Shown: positions 36,301 to 48,027 of the stretch, one piece after another
How the letters are laid out: each line of letters begins with the position of its first letter
Position numbering within the stretch: position 1 is the first letter of the stretch
From: Galaxea fascicularis
Lineage: Eukaryota > Cnidaria > Anthozoa > Scleractinia > Euphylliidae
Assembly (NCBI GenBank): GCA_948470475.1
Contig: OX419340.1
Location: forward strand, 23,971,567-24,035,566
Length of the DNA: 64,000 bases
Direction of reading: 5' to 3'
Translations under genes and position numbers: made by a program
The notes under the pieces: generated by a model
Told to the model about the DNA's origin: nothing
Database searches by the model: none
Seen by the model: the letters and a program-made list of their open reading frames with translations, nothing else

Positions 36301-39300
36301 TGCTAGTTATTCCTCAGTGATAGCATTTAGTGAGCTGGGTTTCACAAGAAATTTTGGTCTAGAGACATGTTGGTGATTAATAATGATATTGTTTATGGAT
36401 AGATGCTTGGAAATGTGGCTTAGTATTATATGTTCCATAAGCTTACAACATACACATGTAAGAGAAAAGGGGCGATAGTACGATTTGATCTTGCATCTTT
36501 ATTTTGTGTGTACAGCAGTTTTCTTGAACAATTTATCCGTCAGGGCCTGCCTTCGGTCTGACAAGGTTACAAGACTTGCCTTAACAAGCACTACATCATA
36601 CATAAAGCCGGCATGGGAAAATAATACGCATTGCCCTCTTTTGTACTGCCTCTAACTCGTGAGAAAGATACACAGGTAAACCATCATGAAAAACTGGACA
36701 GGTATATTCCGTAATTGGACGGATGCAGGTCCGATAGAACTGTACTAATTCATTAGGGCCAAGACCTGCGCGCTTTATTGAGAAAGACAAAAGAGGCGTT
36801 TCCTAGCTTTCTTGACAACTTCCGAAATATGATTCAAGTAGTTGCTGTGGGATTCTTAACAAGCCTTGATATGAACCGTCTAACTAAAGATATGTTAGAA
36901 TCCAGCTTTACCATTTTCCATAATAATATTAGAAGCCTTCGACGCAATCTTGAAACTCTAGTGACACTCTATTTACATGATCTGAACATTAATTTTAATA
37001 TAAAAGAGGTTATAATAGAGCAGATCTACCAAGTATTCCTTGCTACGTCTTTGAACATGTTCCAACACCCTTAGCTATTCGCTATTTGCAAGCCAGCCGA
37101 GTAATTGTTTGTCGTAAATGAAACTTGAAAAACTTGAAAACTTGATGCAAAGAATTCCTCAGAAGAATGACGCATAGATTGATTTAGCCCATCAAAATTT
37201 GCCCTTCCTGTAGACGTAGACCCTGTGAGGAGGCTTAGGTGGTTTAGTTCCTTTAATGTTAATGCTGAAGAGGATAGCCAGGTGCTCACTCATTCTAGAT
37301 AAAAGGTTTATATTGGAAACGACGTTCGGATACAGCTGTTTCGGGAAAGATTGTCCCAAGAAAAGCAAAGAATGCGCACGCGAAAATCCCGAAAGGTAAT
37401 TTGGGATATAATGAATATTGATAAACGTCCAGAACCAACGATGCCGCGACCATACAACCGTGAAGATCTGCGATGGCGGGCAAACGGAATGAAAAAGTTT
37501 TGAGGATGCCGTGTAGATGAAGTGGCGGTTACTCTGCATATGTCGCAGAAAACTATCCCGCAACGCAATGTGGTAAAATGCCTTATTTAACACTGAGGAA
37601 ATAAAGGCAGAAAATTTCGGACGAACAAAAACTAGTTTTATTATGCACCTGCACGTGGAATTCGTAATTATGGAGGGCAGTTCTACCCATTATGCCCTTA
37701 GAGATTGGGACAACCTTTCCCGAAACAGCAGTATACTGAAAGGCGAATTTCTCTGAAATACCAGGGAATACCTTTAAAATTATCAACAATGATGCTTAAT
37801 TGCAAACGTTCAGAGCTTGAGAAGCGATGCTTTTACTGTATAAGAAATTGAAACATTTATTACCCGATATTTACATTCACTATCATTGATTGTAATCACC
37901 TCCACTGAATATGGGACTGATATTAATCTTTTTATAAATGAAGAATCCAACGATTTTACCTCAGCCGAATTCAACCCAGGGAAGCAAAGAATGTACCAAT
38001 CAGAATGGAAATAAACTAAACAGCATAGCCCTGAGGAAAATATTGAACTGAGGCAGTCTCTTTGTTGTAAGGATCGGTAAATTACTTAGCAATGTAGATA
38101 AGTGAGAGAGAGTATGTCTGTTTTTTCGCAATGACTGTTTATTGAATATTGCCAGGTTACTAAATCACTTTTCCAGCCCCTCCCTCTACACCGTCCCTGT
38201 GGATTGAAAAATATTCATCTCCAGGCATGGACAACACCTGTCAGCAGCGAGAAAGACATAGGGCATCAACAGCAGAATTCAGGAAATGGGCTCAAGTTGT
38301 TCGGATAGGAACTTCCAGGCGACCTGGGAGCGAAACAAAGACTTCATTGGCTTCTTGACAGGGAAGCAAAAGTAGTAGTGATAGCAGCCTGGCTTAGTAC
38401 GTAGTCGAGTAATTCTTCGTATGGTCACGCAACATCGAAGGAAACGAGGGAAAGAGGAACCAATATTGTCACGTGTCTAGTTGGATGGGATTGTAATCTG
38501 GGAACCGTGGGACAACTCGTCTGTCCTCTGCAGAGGCTCAAAGGGACTATTCTTATTTACAGTTTCCGCTGAAAAGTGAAACTTAAAACTTTGATCAGGA
38601 TCTCCTGGCTATGTGACAAATGGTGAACTTTTGCTGGATCAGTCAAATTTTACGTGCGAAAATAACTTGCGTCAGTCAAAGTGGAGACAATAGTTCCGTA
38701 TAAACTGATGATTCGATGCATATGAATGAGTTAACACCAGCCAGCATGAATTCTGCACTCGCATTTATCATTCACTTCACAAAAAAAGTAAACTGGGGAA
38801 TTAAGCGGTCTGTTGATGCACACCGTGAACAGCTTTACAGCTTTTCTTCAGATTCCGCCGAAACGTGAAACTGATGATTCGATGCATATGAATGGAGGTA
38901 TGTTGCAGCTCTCGTAAGGTCTCACGAGATTGCCTTGCAACCCTTCAGGTGAATAAAAGAACAAACAACACAAACAATGGACCCTATCCCTAAAACAATA
39001 GAGGTGCTACACTATGCCTGCCTATGAAATTTAGAGCTTACGAGAGCTGCTACAGGACCTCTCAAGAGACTTCATTACTTCTAATAAACCACCCTAAACT
39101 TATAGGAAAGAAAGATACAATTTGCCGCGATGTGCTTACGTCCTCCACAATCTTTGAATTATTATCTCACGTTGTTGTTTTGCATATGACGACAAAATAT
39201 GTAGCAAAATGTCAAACGCACGTGCGGAGCGATGGTTTTTGTTCGTTTAAAGGAGCTCAGTCATGTTATTTCCGTCCACTGTCAAATGCTAAAATATGTC

Positions 39301-42300
39301 TTTAAATCAGGGAAAACCCAAAAATAACGAAGCAGTTTATTTACTCAAAACTGTGTTAAGGTACGGATGGCAAGGATGGAAATGGATTACATTTGAAAAA
39401 TTTAGCCTGAATTTTTCAAATTCTCGCACGTCATCTTGGAACTATGGCCAAAAATGCACAATGGATAACTTTTCCTGCAAAAAAAAAGATCGATTGATAT
39501 CTTTCTCCTACATTTTGGCACGAGTAAAGGTCATTAAGTGGCATTTCTGTTTGGTTTTTGCTGGAAAACAGTAAAACTCATGATAGAGCCCCTTCAACCT
39601 ATTGGTTTGAGGCGTCGGTTGTCGTTGCCGTCTTCTGGGCCGTCTTCGTTGCTAAAGCTTCGTTTTCTCTATGAAGAGAATGACAACACGAGGAGCGTGG
39701 AAAAAAAAGAGGAAAGGAAAGAGAAAATGCCACAGGAATTCATTTTAGATAGACAATGACTAATAACATTAGGGAGCTATCAACGATGAAAGACAAATAT
39801 TATCGAAAGATCTTATCTAAAAGTTCAACAGTTATCCCACAGTAACGCGAAACATGATGCTTGGGTACCAAAAAACTTCAACTACAGACTAACTCGAAAA
39901 CTAGGCGGTTCATTAACGCGCTTGGCATTACCTACATTACTACCCATATTTTCTGATAAATGACGAGAGAAACAACTAAATCTATCAAACATTTATATAA
40001 TTATCTGTAACTAGATATAACTAAATGAAATGCAAACAAATTTGTATTGTTGTTATTGTTGAATACAGTCGATTAAATGTTTTATTTCTTCCAGGGGCCA
40101 GATTGACGAAGCCCTCCTACGTTGAGATGTCACGTCGGTATTGTTTCGCACGATAGCCCATTATATTGTTGTGATATGCTAGAAAACAATACTTATGAAA
40201 CATCTTAACTTAGGAGGGCTTCGTGAATCTGGCCCTGTAGGTTGGCAAAATAGCTGTTTACGGCAAAGAAATGCAAAGCGGCTAAGTCCATTATTTAGAG
40301 TGATAAACAGACAGAGCGAGGTCGTCAATTCGAATAACTTATACAGTAATTGGATCTTTCCAAAAATGTGTATGTCGATATAGAAACAACCGCATGAAAC
40401 GTGAGTGTAAAGTCCGTAGGTCAAAACTTTTGTTCACCTTCGAAAGTCAAGATAAATGATATCAAATTATCCATTTTCATGCCAGCTTGCAGTTGGGTGA
40501 TTCTGTCAATGGCTAAATTTCTTTCTTTCTTTTAAAGAACAACAGACAGAGATATCTTTTCTCAAGTGAAAATTAAGCAGTTATTTTATAAAGTAAGAGA
40601 GATACTGCGTACCCGTGAACTCATACTAAGACAGAAAATGAAAAGTTTTCAATTATTTCATAAAAGCAATTGGCCAAATTTTCGTGTTGTTCCAGCATCC
40701 CACTCACCTCAGTGGAATGTGGGGAGAACACGAGAAAAGCTTGTAAATGACGAACCTGCGTTCTCGTGCTATCCGAACACCCAACTGAGAGAGTTTATTA
40801 AACCCATAGAAGATGCGGTCTATAAGTACAACAAGTTGCTTGATAACTTTTGAGTCTGTACATGAAAATTTTTCAAGTGAACCGTCTTTTCCTCTGGTAT
40901 GTTTAATGTCTGATGACGGATGTTTATTAGATGAGGATGTTCAAAAGGGTGGTATCAAATTCCCAGTCTGGATAAATTGTTAAATAGCGCCAGGAGCGGT
41001 CAATGATTCAATTAATTCACTTAAAAACTATTGGACCCTTTTCTGTGTGATGCTCGTTGTCTCTCTCACACAGCAAACGAAAATGTGCAATTTACCGGTT
41101 TGCACGATTATAAATATGGGAAGTGATCACGTGTTGCTAGTACGCGAAACTCAGACGCGTGAAGGTGGACTCAATTCAAGGCCTCTAGTGCTATTACTAT
41201 TTGATCAACACAACACGTTTTGTGCAGTCTTCTCTATAGCCTGCGCACACACACCATGATCTGCAACAAAAGAGGCTATTTTCTCCACAGAGTTGATGGT
41301 CACAAAAAGGCGGGATAAAAAAATAAGGAAATAGTTCACTGAAATTCAACCAAAATGGGAAAAACATGCGGGGTTGTGACCTTTCGCCGGATGACTTACA
41401 GTAGTTTACGAGAGAAATTTGACTAGAAGGCCTCTCATTTAACATGTTAACGCAAAACTATACGCCAAATGCTAAGAGCAATTAACCCTTTCGTATTTAA
41501 GTTAAAATGTTCACCCGATTTTCAAATAACATATTTTTCTTTGCGTTTAATCTAAGCGATCGTAAAAAAAGAATACCTGGGTATGTTGCTGTGAAATACT
41601 CGAAGTCCTTGCTTAAATAATTAATGAAAGTGATAATGGAATATAAAAAAATGAATGGTCGGTTCATGATCTTGGTCGCTACGATCAAGGATAATACCGG
41701 ATAAACATGTTATGCGGGTTATTTAAAATACTGGTACATATGAGTAATTTTAGACAATAGCATCCAAGTTGGTAACCCACAGCATGTTGTGGCTGTAGAG
41801 GATCATATCATCACATCATCAAAATATTTTATTTGAATAAAGTCTTTAAATACAGATATAAGAAAACACGATTTACTAATAAACAACTCCAATACACCAT
41901 TATTAATAATCAAACAATAAATACAATATTTCAGGGACACCCAACGAGAAACTTCGATGAGAGGGAGAGTCTACTCGTTCTAAGACTTTCGGATAATGAA
42001 TGCAATGCCGAAAAGCTACCGATTTCTTAACTAAAAGATCAACTAAAAGATTCGCAACCAGGGAAATCCAGGGGAATATAGTCCCTTAGATTATCGGAAG
42101 GGCCATTTTTCCAATTTTTGCCTCTTGAAAAGGCCACCTAGCATTTTCGCGTAAGCAAATAGTTCGCAGAGTAGTTCTTCGAAGGTGACATTCAGCTAAC
42201 AAATTCTGAAATGAAGATTTAATTCCCAAAAATTTTCGGGCACTTCAATTTTCAGCTAAGAAATCCGAACAGATCAAATTTTTCTAGCTAGTTAGAAAAA

Positions 42301-42738
42301 CTCTTTAAACAGTCTTTAAACATTACAAGGAGCCTAGAAATATCCCTCAAAGGTTTTTTTTGCTTAATTTGCTCGTTGGGTGCCCCTGATATTTCTGATT
42401 GATATTTCCGTCACTCGAATCGAGCATTTCAGCTTAAACGAAAGACCATCAAAAGTTCAAAAGGTCTGCACCCTACGCAAAAACTACTTTATACAGATTA
42501 AAAATCCATAGAACTTGTTATCTGAAATGTTTGGTTTAATTCTGTAGAACTACAGTTCTCCAAAGAATGCGATCACAAGTCTTATGGAATTACAAGAAAA
42601 TACGTAACTGACACTCACCCAATAAAGAAAAGTAAACATGTGCATTGGCGTCTTCAGGCATCTTACGCTACAGCATCGTCTTCCGCGCTTTTTCTTGAGC
42701 TCGACGTTTCTCCATTCGGAGTATTCTGCGGGTAACAT
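30378..42738 (-). CDS. CD151-like tetraspanin (last exon not placed)
   Basis: Tetraspanins organise membrane microdomains; CD151 partners laminin-binding integrins. Exons in order of translation: 42738-42619, 34542-34351, 32232-32158, 31484-31389, 30971-30816, 30461-30378, all phase 0, 723 nt, 241 codons without a stop. Features: N-terminal tail with Cys pairs, then TM1 (about residues 35-52); TM2 (about 65-90) followed by CGCYGIIKEHR, the tetraspanin intracellular loop signature; TM3 (about 105-123); and a large outer loop with CCG, then VPESCCK, ACGKRDHPSNIY and a final GC. That gives six loop cysteines in the CD151 arrangement. TM4 starts about residue 227 and ends Gln before the donor. 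CD151 is 253 residues, so about 10-25 residues are missing. The first intron is about 8 kb and full of repeats. TSPAN11 or another CD151-group member is equally possible. Confidence 0.85.
31485..32157 (-). other. Tetraspanin intron
   Basis: Between the exons at 32158-32232 and 31389-31484. I see no repeats or ORFs worth reporting. Confidence 0.6.
32637..33600. mobile_element. Unclassified TIR element with AATCCG subterminal repeats
   Basis: The ends gagggggctgaatagg and (complement) gagggggttgaatagg form short inverted repeats. Just inside both ends lie several copies of aatccgccaatccg-like units, all in the same orientation rather than mirrored. About 965 bp, no transposase seen. Lies in a tetraspanin intron. 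Confidence 0.55.
33854..33873. repeat. Poly-C tract
   Basis: A run of about 16 C next to a run of A. Such tracts are prone to sequencing and assembly length errors. Confidence 0.7.
34795..35480 (+). mobile_element. PIF/Harbinger-like element part with GATCG clusters and MADF ORF
   Basis: From 34805 to 35045 the DNA is dominated by gatcgtccggatcgtcc and ggacgatcgggacgatcg words on both strands, plus a direct repeat gatcatatggaaacgct at about 34870 and 34993. Immediately downstream is a MADF-domain reading frame. MADF/Myb-like DNA-binding proteins are the second gene of PIF/Harbinger transposons, so I infer such an element. No transposase is visible and the right end is not defined. Confidence 0.45.
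35101..35480 (+). pseudogene. MADF-domain protein, frameshifted
   Basis: The first frame encodes FTEEVQKYPAIYNKFSKDY, then WKAMGEKFGLDATEAE, the core of a MADF (Adf-1/Myb-like) DNA-binding domain. At the A-rich stretch near 35268-35275 this frame runs into an early stop. The matching continuation (KNVRTAYRQYL, then KYVPSGSGRDDVPSPAEFSN and WLSNHINQRPSTVTN) lies in other frames up to a TAA near 35480. Two slips at A-runs are needed to read it, so it is a pseudogene or contains homopolymer errors. Confidence 0.55.
35704..36110 (-). pseudogene. LINE reverse transcriptase C-terminal fragment
   Basis: The minus strand reads SKAYITVVRPQLEYASSAWNPY, an in-frame stop, then SAARFVLHDYSR...IKQLGWGTLDEQRR and LAMFYKIQQGLIGIPLP. 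These are the typical closing motifs of jockey/CR1/L2-type LINE reverse transcriptases. The internal TAA shows it is dead. Confidence 0.7.
36123..36154. repeat. Perfect 15-bp hairpin
   Basis: ctgggtgactgcact, 2-base loop gt, agtgcagtcacccag: a perfect stem. It sits between two LINE fragments on the minus strand and may mark a junction. Confidence 0.8.
36285..36505 (-). pseudogene. LINE reverse transcriptase N-terminal-side fragment
   Basis: The minus strand encodes PFSLTCVCCKLMEHIILSHI and NHQHVSRPKFLVKPSSL, degenerate forms of the conserved 'RPISLT...K..E......H' and 'Q.GFR...S' LINE motifs. Broken by stops on both sides. Confidence 0.55.
36596..36790 (-). pseudogene. LINE reverse transcriptase fragment, second element
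   Basis: The minus strand reads IKRAGLGPNELVQFYRTCIR, then YTCPVFHDGLPVYLSHELE and VQKRAMRIIFP, a LINE C-terminal motif set. It duplicates the part represented at 35704-36110, so it comes from a different insertion. Confidence 0.7.
36870..37075 (+). pseudogene. LINE endonuclease N-terminal fragment, opposite strand
   Basis: The plus strand reads FHNNIRSLRRNLETLVT...LHDLNINFNI, the usual opening of the LINE AP-endonuclease domain ('NIRSL..N...L...L..L...FDII'). After a frame change it continues IPCYVFEHVPTPLA. It points opposite to the neighbouring RT fragments. Confidence 0.6.
37290..37560 (-). other. Unusual region open in three minus-strand frames
   Basis: For about 190-260 bp all three minus frames stay open. 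One of them (starting near 37483) would encode a hydrophobic peptide with LPFGIFACAFFAFLGTIFPE. A possible acceptor cgccatcgcag lies at about 37455. I cannot identify a protein; it may be an exon relic within the tetraspanin first intron or chance. Confidence 0.2.
37600..40090. other. Tetraspanin first intron, no gene seen
   Basis: A 26-bp word gatgattcgatgcatatgaatg occurs twice (about 38707 and 38874). Otherwise only small meaningless ORFs. Confidence 0.4.
40093..40240. repeat. Short MITE, ends gggccagattgacgaagccc
   Basis: gggccagattgacgaagccctcctac at the left is mirrored by taggagggcttcgtgaatctggccc at the right, with aacttaagatg/tgagatgt blocks inside. About 148 bp. Confidence 0.8.
41935..42392. 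mobile_element. MITE with cagggRcacccaacgag termini
   Basis: The left tcagggacacccaacgagaaa and right gctcgttgggtgcccctga are inverted repeats of about 17 bp. The interior (about 420 bp) is AT-rich and non-coding. Lies in the tetraspanin first intron about 230 bp from exon 1. Confidence 0.75.
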
Positions 42739-43340
42739 GGCGGATTACAAGATGAACAGAGATCGGTGCTGGTTTTAGACACGAAAATTGAGTTGTGAGG
42801 GTCGTGACACTGAATCAACCTCGAAACAGCAGGGCGCGGGTGATAAAATAACTTAGTACATCGGATTATGTACTATGGAGAATTGCAAAAATAACATGAG
42901 GTGGTTTTGAAGATGTTTGTGACGAGCAAAGTCGCTTTTTCAATCATTTCATATTAAATATGTTTAAATGTTTGGAGAGAAAATCCAGAGAGGATGCATT
43001 AGATAACAGATGGAAAAAAAGAAGCCCATCTTTTAAGAGGCGAACAAAAATTCACCGCATAAAATCGATCAAAATGAGTAATCTTACCACCTTGTAATAG
43101 TAGTCGTGTGTGACGCGCAATGTAAAGGCCTTTTAATCCTTCCCTGAAGTGCTATGATACTCTTAAATCAATCGAGAAGCTATATGACGAGATAACAATT
43201 CTATAAAAGTATATGGTTTCTGGTGAGGTCGACGCGAGCTTATCAACAACGTCTTTAACTTGTCTGGGCCAAAAGGGTTGCGTCATGGACGAAAGAGAAA
43301 CGTAATCATCCTTCTCCATGTTGCTTGCACGATCGCGTTA

Positions 43341-43635
43341 GACTGCAAAACAGCCGTATTTTTGGGCTGGTCAAGGATACGAGCCCTCGTCAAACCGTAA
43401 AGGTCTGGAGCGAGTCAGGCTCCTTTTATCGTTTCGATGCTGAACCTTTCCCGAGGAAAAGACGAAGCGAGCTCCAACATAAAGAGGACAAAAGAACGAT
43501 GGTTCAATTGGGCCTGATCGCTGGTTTGGAGCGAGACGGCCTATGGGCGTATGAGGCTCGCGCGCTTTGCGCGTGGGAATTCACACCAAGATTATGCCGA
43601 GCGAGTCGGAGAAAAAAGACTGTTTTTGTAACTTC
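43341..43635. repeat. MITE-like repeat with gactgcaaaacag ends
   Basis: gactgcaaaacagccgtatttttg at the left, gactgtttttgtaact at the right, and an interior containing gaggctcgcgcgctttgcgcg. A long ORF passes through it but its composition is that of a repeat; I do not call a gene. Confidence 0.5.
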
Positions 43636-44848
43636 CATGTTGAAACAGCTGCAGCAACACGACGATAAGTTAGGACCAACTAAATAAGTTGAGGAAAATT
43701 CTGAAGAAAACGAGTGATAGTCCCCCGACAAAATGCAACGCGACTACACACTTGCTCGCGAAAGATGACCAAATAAAAGACATAAAAATGCGTTTGCTCT
43801 TTCTAGGTCGTGTTCAAAATAGATCATGTCTTATGTTGATTGATTTTTTCATGTATAATTTACTACAAATAAACACACCCCGGTTGTATTATGCGTACAT
43901 TCGTTATTAAACAGAAAAGCAAAGTCAGAATTTATTCCCTGGGATCACGAATCGACTAAAATCAGATGCAGTCCATGATCTGACAACTAGAACATTTCTC
44001 TCTTTCTCGTGCCTGATTATTACATGTGTAATAGGTGTCGCGAGCCAAAATCCTTTTTTTTCCAGATGTTTGTAGCTCAAAAAGAAATCAACTCTTCCCT
44101 GCCTTAATTAAGTTCCATTCCCCTGATTTTAATGACAATCGTCAACTAAGATAATTACGAACCTCGCTAAAAATGTTCCCACTTTTAATTACATGTGATA
44201 GTACACAGAACAGCATTGCACTGTCTCAATACAATTTGTCCATAGCTGACATTTCCATTTCGATCCCTAGTCTAAATTTCAAAACATGTCGTTGTAATGA
44301 CACGGAGGCGAAAATATCGTCCTTTTTCAGTTTCTAATTTTTATTCAGTAAAGACAATACTAACTCCTTTTCAAGGGGAGATTAATAAATACTCTAAAGA
44401 AATTATGAGTTACATGCATTATTTAATAAAAAAAATTAATGGTATAGTTTTTATTTTGGTTAAGAGTCGTAGCTGCCTCCTTTGCAAGACGTGATAATAT
44501 TGAAAGCAATACATACAGGCGGAACGGAATCATGGCTTTTGCGCAGCTTACTGACAGACCCTTGGGAATCAGCGTGATCAAAATAAATTTAATCTTTTTC
44601 GTAAACTAATAATTTAGTTGAAATGAATGTTTGTCAAAGTAAAGCCATTTAAAAAAAGCTTGAGGGAAATCAATTGACAGAACAACTTTCGGGTGGCAAA
44701 CATATCGTTGTTACATGTAGGTGAGTTCTTCGGTGAAAGGTCAAGCTAAGTCGCTTTGTTTTTAAAAGAAGTTCGTATAGAAGTAGCGAATGGAACACTC
44801 GATGGGAAACGAACTAGGTCTTGTTGTGATTCTATTTACTGTTTCTCT

Positions 44849-44867
44849 ATTTGCATATGATAAAATG
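44849..44867 (+). promoter_or_regulatory. Conserved upstream octamer block, Grl copy 1
   Basis: atttgcatatgataaaatg is identical in both Grl upstream regions although flanking sequence has diverged. It begins with ATTTGCAT, the octamer bound by POU-domain factors, about 146 bp before the ATG. A regulatory role is inference. Confidence 0.4.
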
Positions 44868-45001
44868 ATTTTATTGATTCTTTCCTCTTTAGTTGTGAAC
44901 ACCTGTTTCAAGGTATTACGCCGCGGAATACAATCATTGAAGTGAACGTTTTTAGTGATAGATGTGCGTTCTTCGTTGCCGTTGCCTAACTAGTGGTGAA
45001 G

Positions 45002-47995
45002 ATGTCTCAAAGAGTAGATATAGCGCCTGTCAAAGGAAATCATCATGGAGAAAGAAATGAAGTCTATGGTCATGATCCTACCGAACAATATGGAAGAGAC
45101 AAAGAGATAACGACAGATCTCGCCAAACAGATTTCGGAGACCTACGACCCGATTTTGAGCTCGATGAAACTAGCGGGGGAGCTCTTCGGCGAAACTACGT
45201 TTACCGAAGATGCAAATCGAAGGAGGTTTTATATTTCGCGCTACTACAGCACTCTCGCTGTGTTGGGTCAGTGGCTGCTTGCTTTCATTGCAGTGACAAG
45301 TCATTTTTATGAAGGCTACTCAGAAACGTTCCTCTACTTACTAGTGACAACTACTTGGTATGTTCAGTGTGCGAGCTGTGCTACAATTTGCTTGTTAATG
45401 CTGCCTCTGACATTTAACAGACAATCTAGACTCGATCTGTTTCTTTCCAGTTTACTTCAAACAAGAAGTGATCTTGAAGGTCTCAGACCAAAGGCACTGA
45501 AGGGTTTAATGTTTGCGTGCGCAGTGTCGGTGCTCAATTCTGTGGTAATTGTTCTTGTGTCGACTTACTTCAGTGGTTTAGTGTCTGTTTTCAAACCATG
45601 GGACCATCACTTGGCAATAAGGGTGATTGAAATCCTTTTTGGAATCTTGAATTCCTTTGTATGGACTTTGCCCATGCTTCTGTTTTGCGTCACCTGCTTA
45701 GTCCTGGAAATGATGTTCGAAACACTGAAGAGGAAAGCTCACGTCTTCACGATCGCGAAGTTACGACAAGAATACCTGAAATTGTGTAAGGTGGTTGACC
45801 TGGCCAATAAGGTTTTCTCAACTCTGGTGTTCGTGATTGTCGCACTTAACATACCCCTCATTTGCATTAATATTTATCAGCTCATAAAGAGCGTGAGGAA
45901 AAAGTCCAGTGAAGAGGTTGACGTGATGTTTATTGTCAGTTATCTGTACTGGAGTGTTTGCTTATTGTGCTTGACTGCAGTGTTGTGTATATTTGGGGAT
46001 CGAGTGAATAAAAAGGTGGGTATGTTTGGTGATTTTTTTGTGTGAACAGTTCTTTTGAACTTTCAAACTTTATTGAACAGAATTCAAGCTATTGACACTG
46101 ATTTACAAAGAAGATTTGAATAAAGTTTTAAAATGACAAAAGATGTTGAAATCATATAGCGAGATAGACATACATTTTCGAAAAATAGTTCTTGACACAC
46201 GTTTCATATTCTAGAACTACATCTGAGATTTTCAAAGATATAAAAATTTAGATCCAAGCAACATGTACGTTTGCCTCAAGGACCAAGTTTAACTCTACGA
46301 GCCCATCGGTATAGGATGCAAACTACTGGTCGGAAAAGTCATAGGCCATCGACGTCTGGTGAGAAACTGACTCCAACTTTTTTCCGAGTATGCAAAACAA
46401 TTTGAACAGTGTGTGTTACTGCCATGCCGAGAAGGATTTTATCCGATATTTGTCTTTAGGTTTGCTCTAGGTTATAGTTGCAGAGAAAGCATTTTTGCCA
46501 TTATTTTTTGTGTCAATTTTATTTATCAGTTGTTTCCGTAGATGAGTGAATGGTTGCAAAGCACTTTCAATAGTTTGAATTTCTTGGAAAGAACATTGAT
46601 AAGAGAGCTACTTTGAGATTCTAAAACACAGCTGAGCTCAGCTGACTTCTAAACGAGCTAACTCATCTTTGACACCTTTTTCCTTCCGCCATGAAAATTT
46701 AATGAAGTGTCTTCCAATAGGAGTTAGTTTACGCGTGTTAAGTGTAATTTACCACGCAAACTGTCCACGTGAATCCTTATGAAACTAGAATTAAAATTAC
46801 ATTTCAACTGCGGGTATCAATGGTGAAAACTGAGAGTTCACGTTAATTGAGTTTCAAAGTAAATAAGTAAAGAACAGCTCAGTTGTTAATCTTGAGAACA
46901 TCTATGATCCACCGGGTGAATTTTATTCTAGAAACTTCTTAACAGACACACCAACTAGAAAATCATTTTACTAGGTAAAATAAAGGTAAAGAGGAAAACA
47001 TAACATGTTAAGAAGTGCGTTCAAACAAAAAAAAAATGAGCATTATTTGGACTGTGACTGACTGCGAATAAACCCTCACTTAACAGGCTCACAGTTTTAA
47101 TGAAACACTACAGAAATGGCATGTTTCTGGTCAGGATATTTCAGAGATGTCGGAGGTGAGCAATTTCTTTCTTCTCTATAAGTAAACATTGTTTACTGTT
47201 TTTAGCTTTTAGAGACGCTCATTTTAATTGTTCGTGTGTCCTTACTGCGTACACAATTCGTGTGGAAATTGCCATAGTGCGTCACACATCAAGAACAGGT
47301 ACTGAAGAACAAGTACAATCACAAGAACGAGCACTTTACAAATAGATTTCACTTGTCAGTGCATGAGTATAGATAACGCACGGATAAAGTTAAAAGTGAT
47401 AAGAACAGAAACGTATGAGAGTAACGTGACTGTTCGTACCACGTTTTGACGTCCTCCTAGCGTTATCAAGGTACACCACACGCACTGACAAATGGAATCT
47501 ATTCGTTTTATACATCTTCCGCTTTCTTCGACTATGACGTCATTCGTGTGGCTATGCTTAACTCGCGAACTCTCTAGACCAATTAAAACACGATGTTTAC
47601 GCTGTCTATTCTTAAAAAACAAGTATGAACTTTGTTGGGAGGAACAGTTAGGTATCTTGTTGAGCTGACTCCTTTAAATACACTGTAAACCCACGTTTCT
47701 TTGTCGATAGATAGCGTTCATCGATTCCCTACATGGTACAAAAAAACATGAGATCAACTTCACTGTCAAACGTTTGGTAGCCGTGGCTGTAGATGGTTTG
47801 CAAATGCGATTTTGAAAGATCTATAAAGTGAGCAAAAATGTTGCCTGTTAAAAAAAGCGTTGATTGACTAAAAATTTATTCAAATCACACCGCTATTATT
47901 TTAACTGATGAATGCTTAACGGTATTAGCTCAAACGTCCTGAAAGTAACATTAGCTACAAAAACAAGTCAATGTCAAACCACCAACAAAGAATTG

Positions 47996-48027
<32 letters not shown>

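Larger units (their letters stand above)
42739..45001. other. Intergenic region between the tetraspanin and the first Grl gene
   Basis: Holds the tetraspanin promoter (minus) and Grl promoter (plus), diverging. A repeat lies at 43341-43635. From about 44077 the sequence is recognisably similar to 56901 onward, marking the left edge of the Grl duplication. Confidence 0.5.

Noticed and set aside
40566..40853. 95-residue plus-strand ORF in the tetraspanin first intron
   Set aside because: No recognisable domain, no splice context, basic AT-rich composition.
43325..43687. 120-residue basic protein on the plus strand
   Set aside because: Lies across a MITE-like repeat, has repeat-like composition and no splice support.
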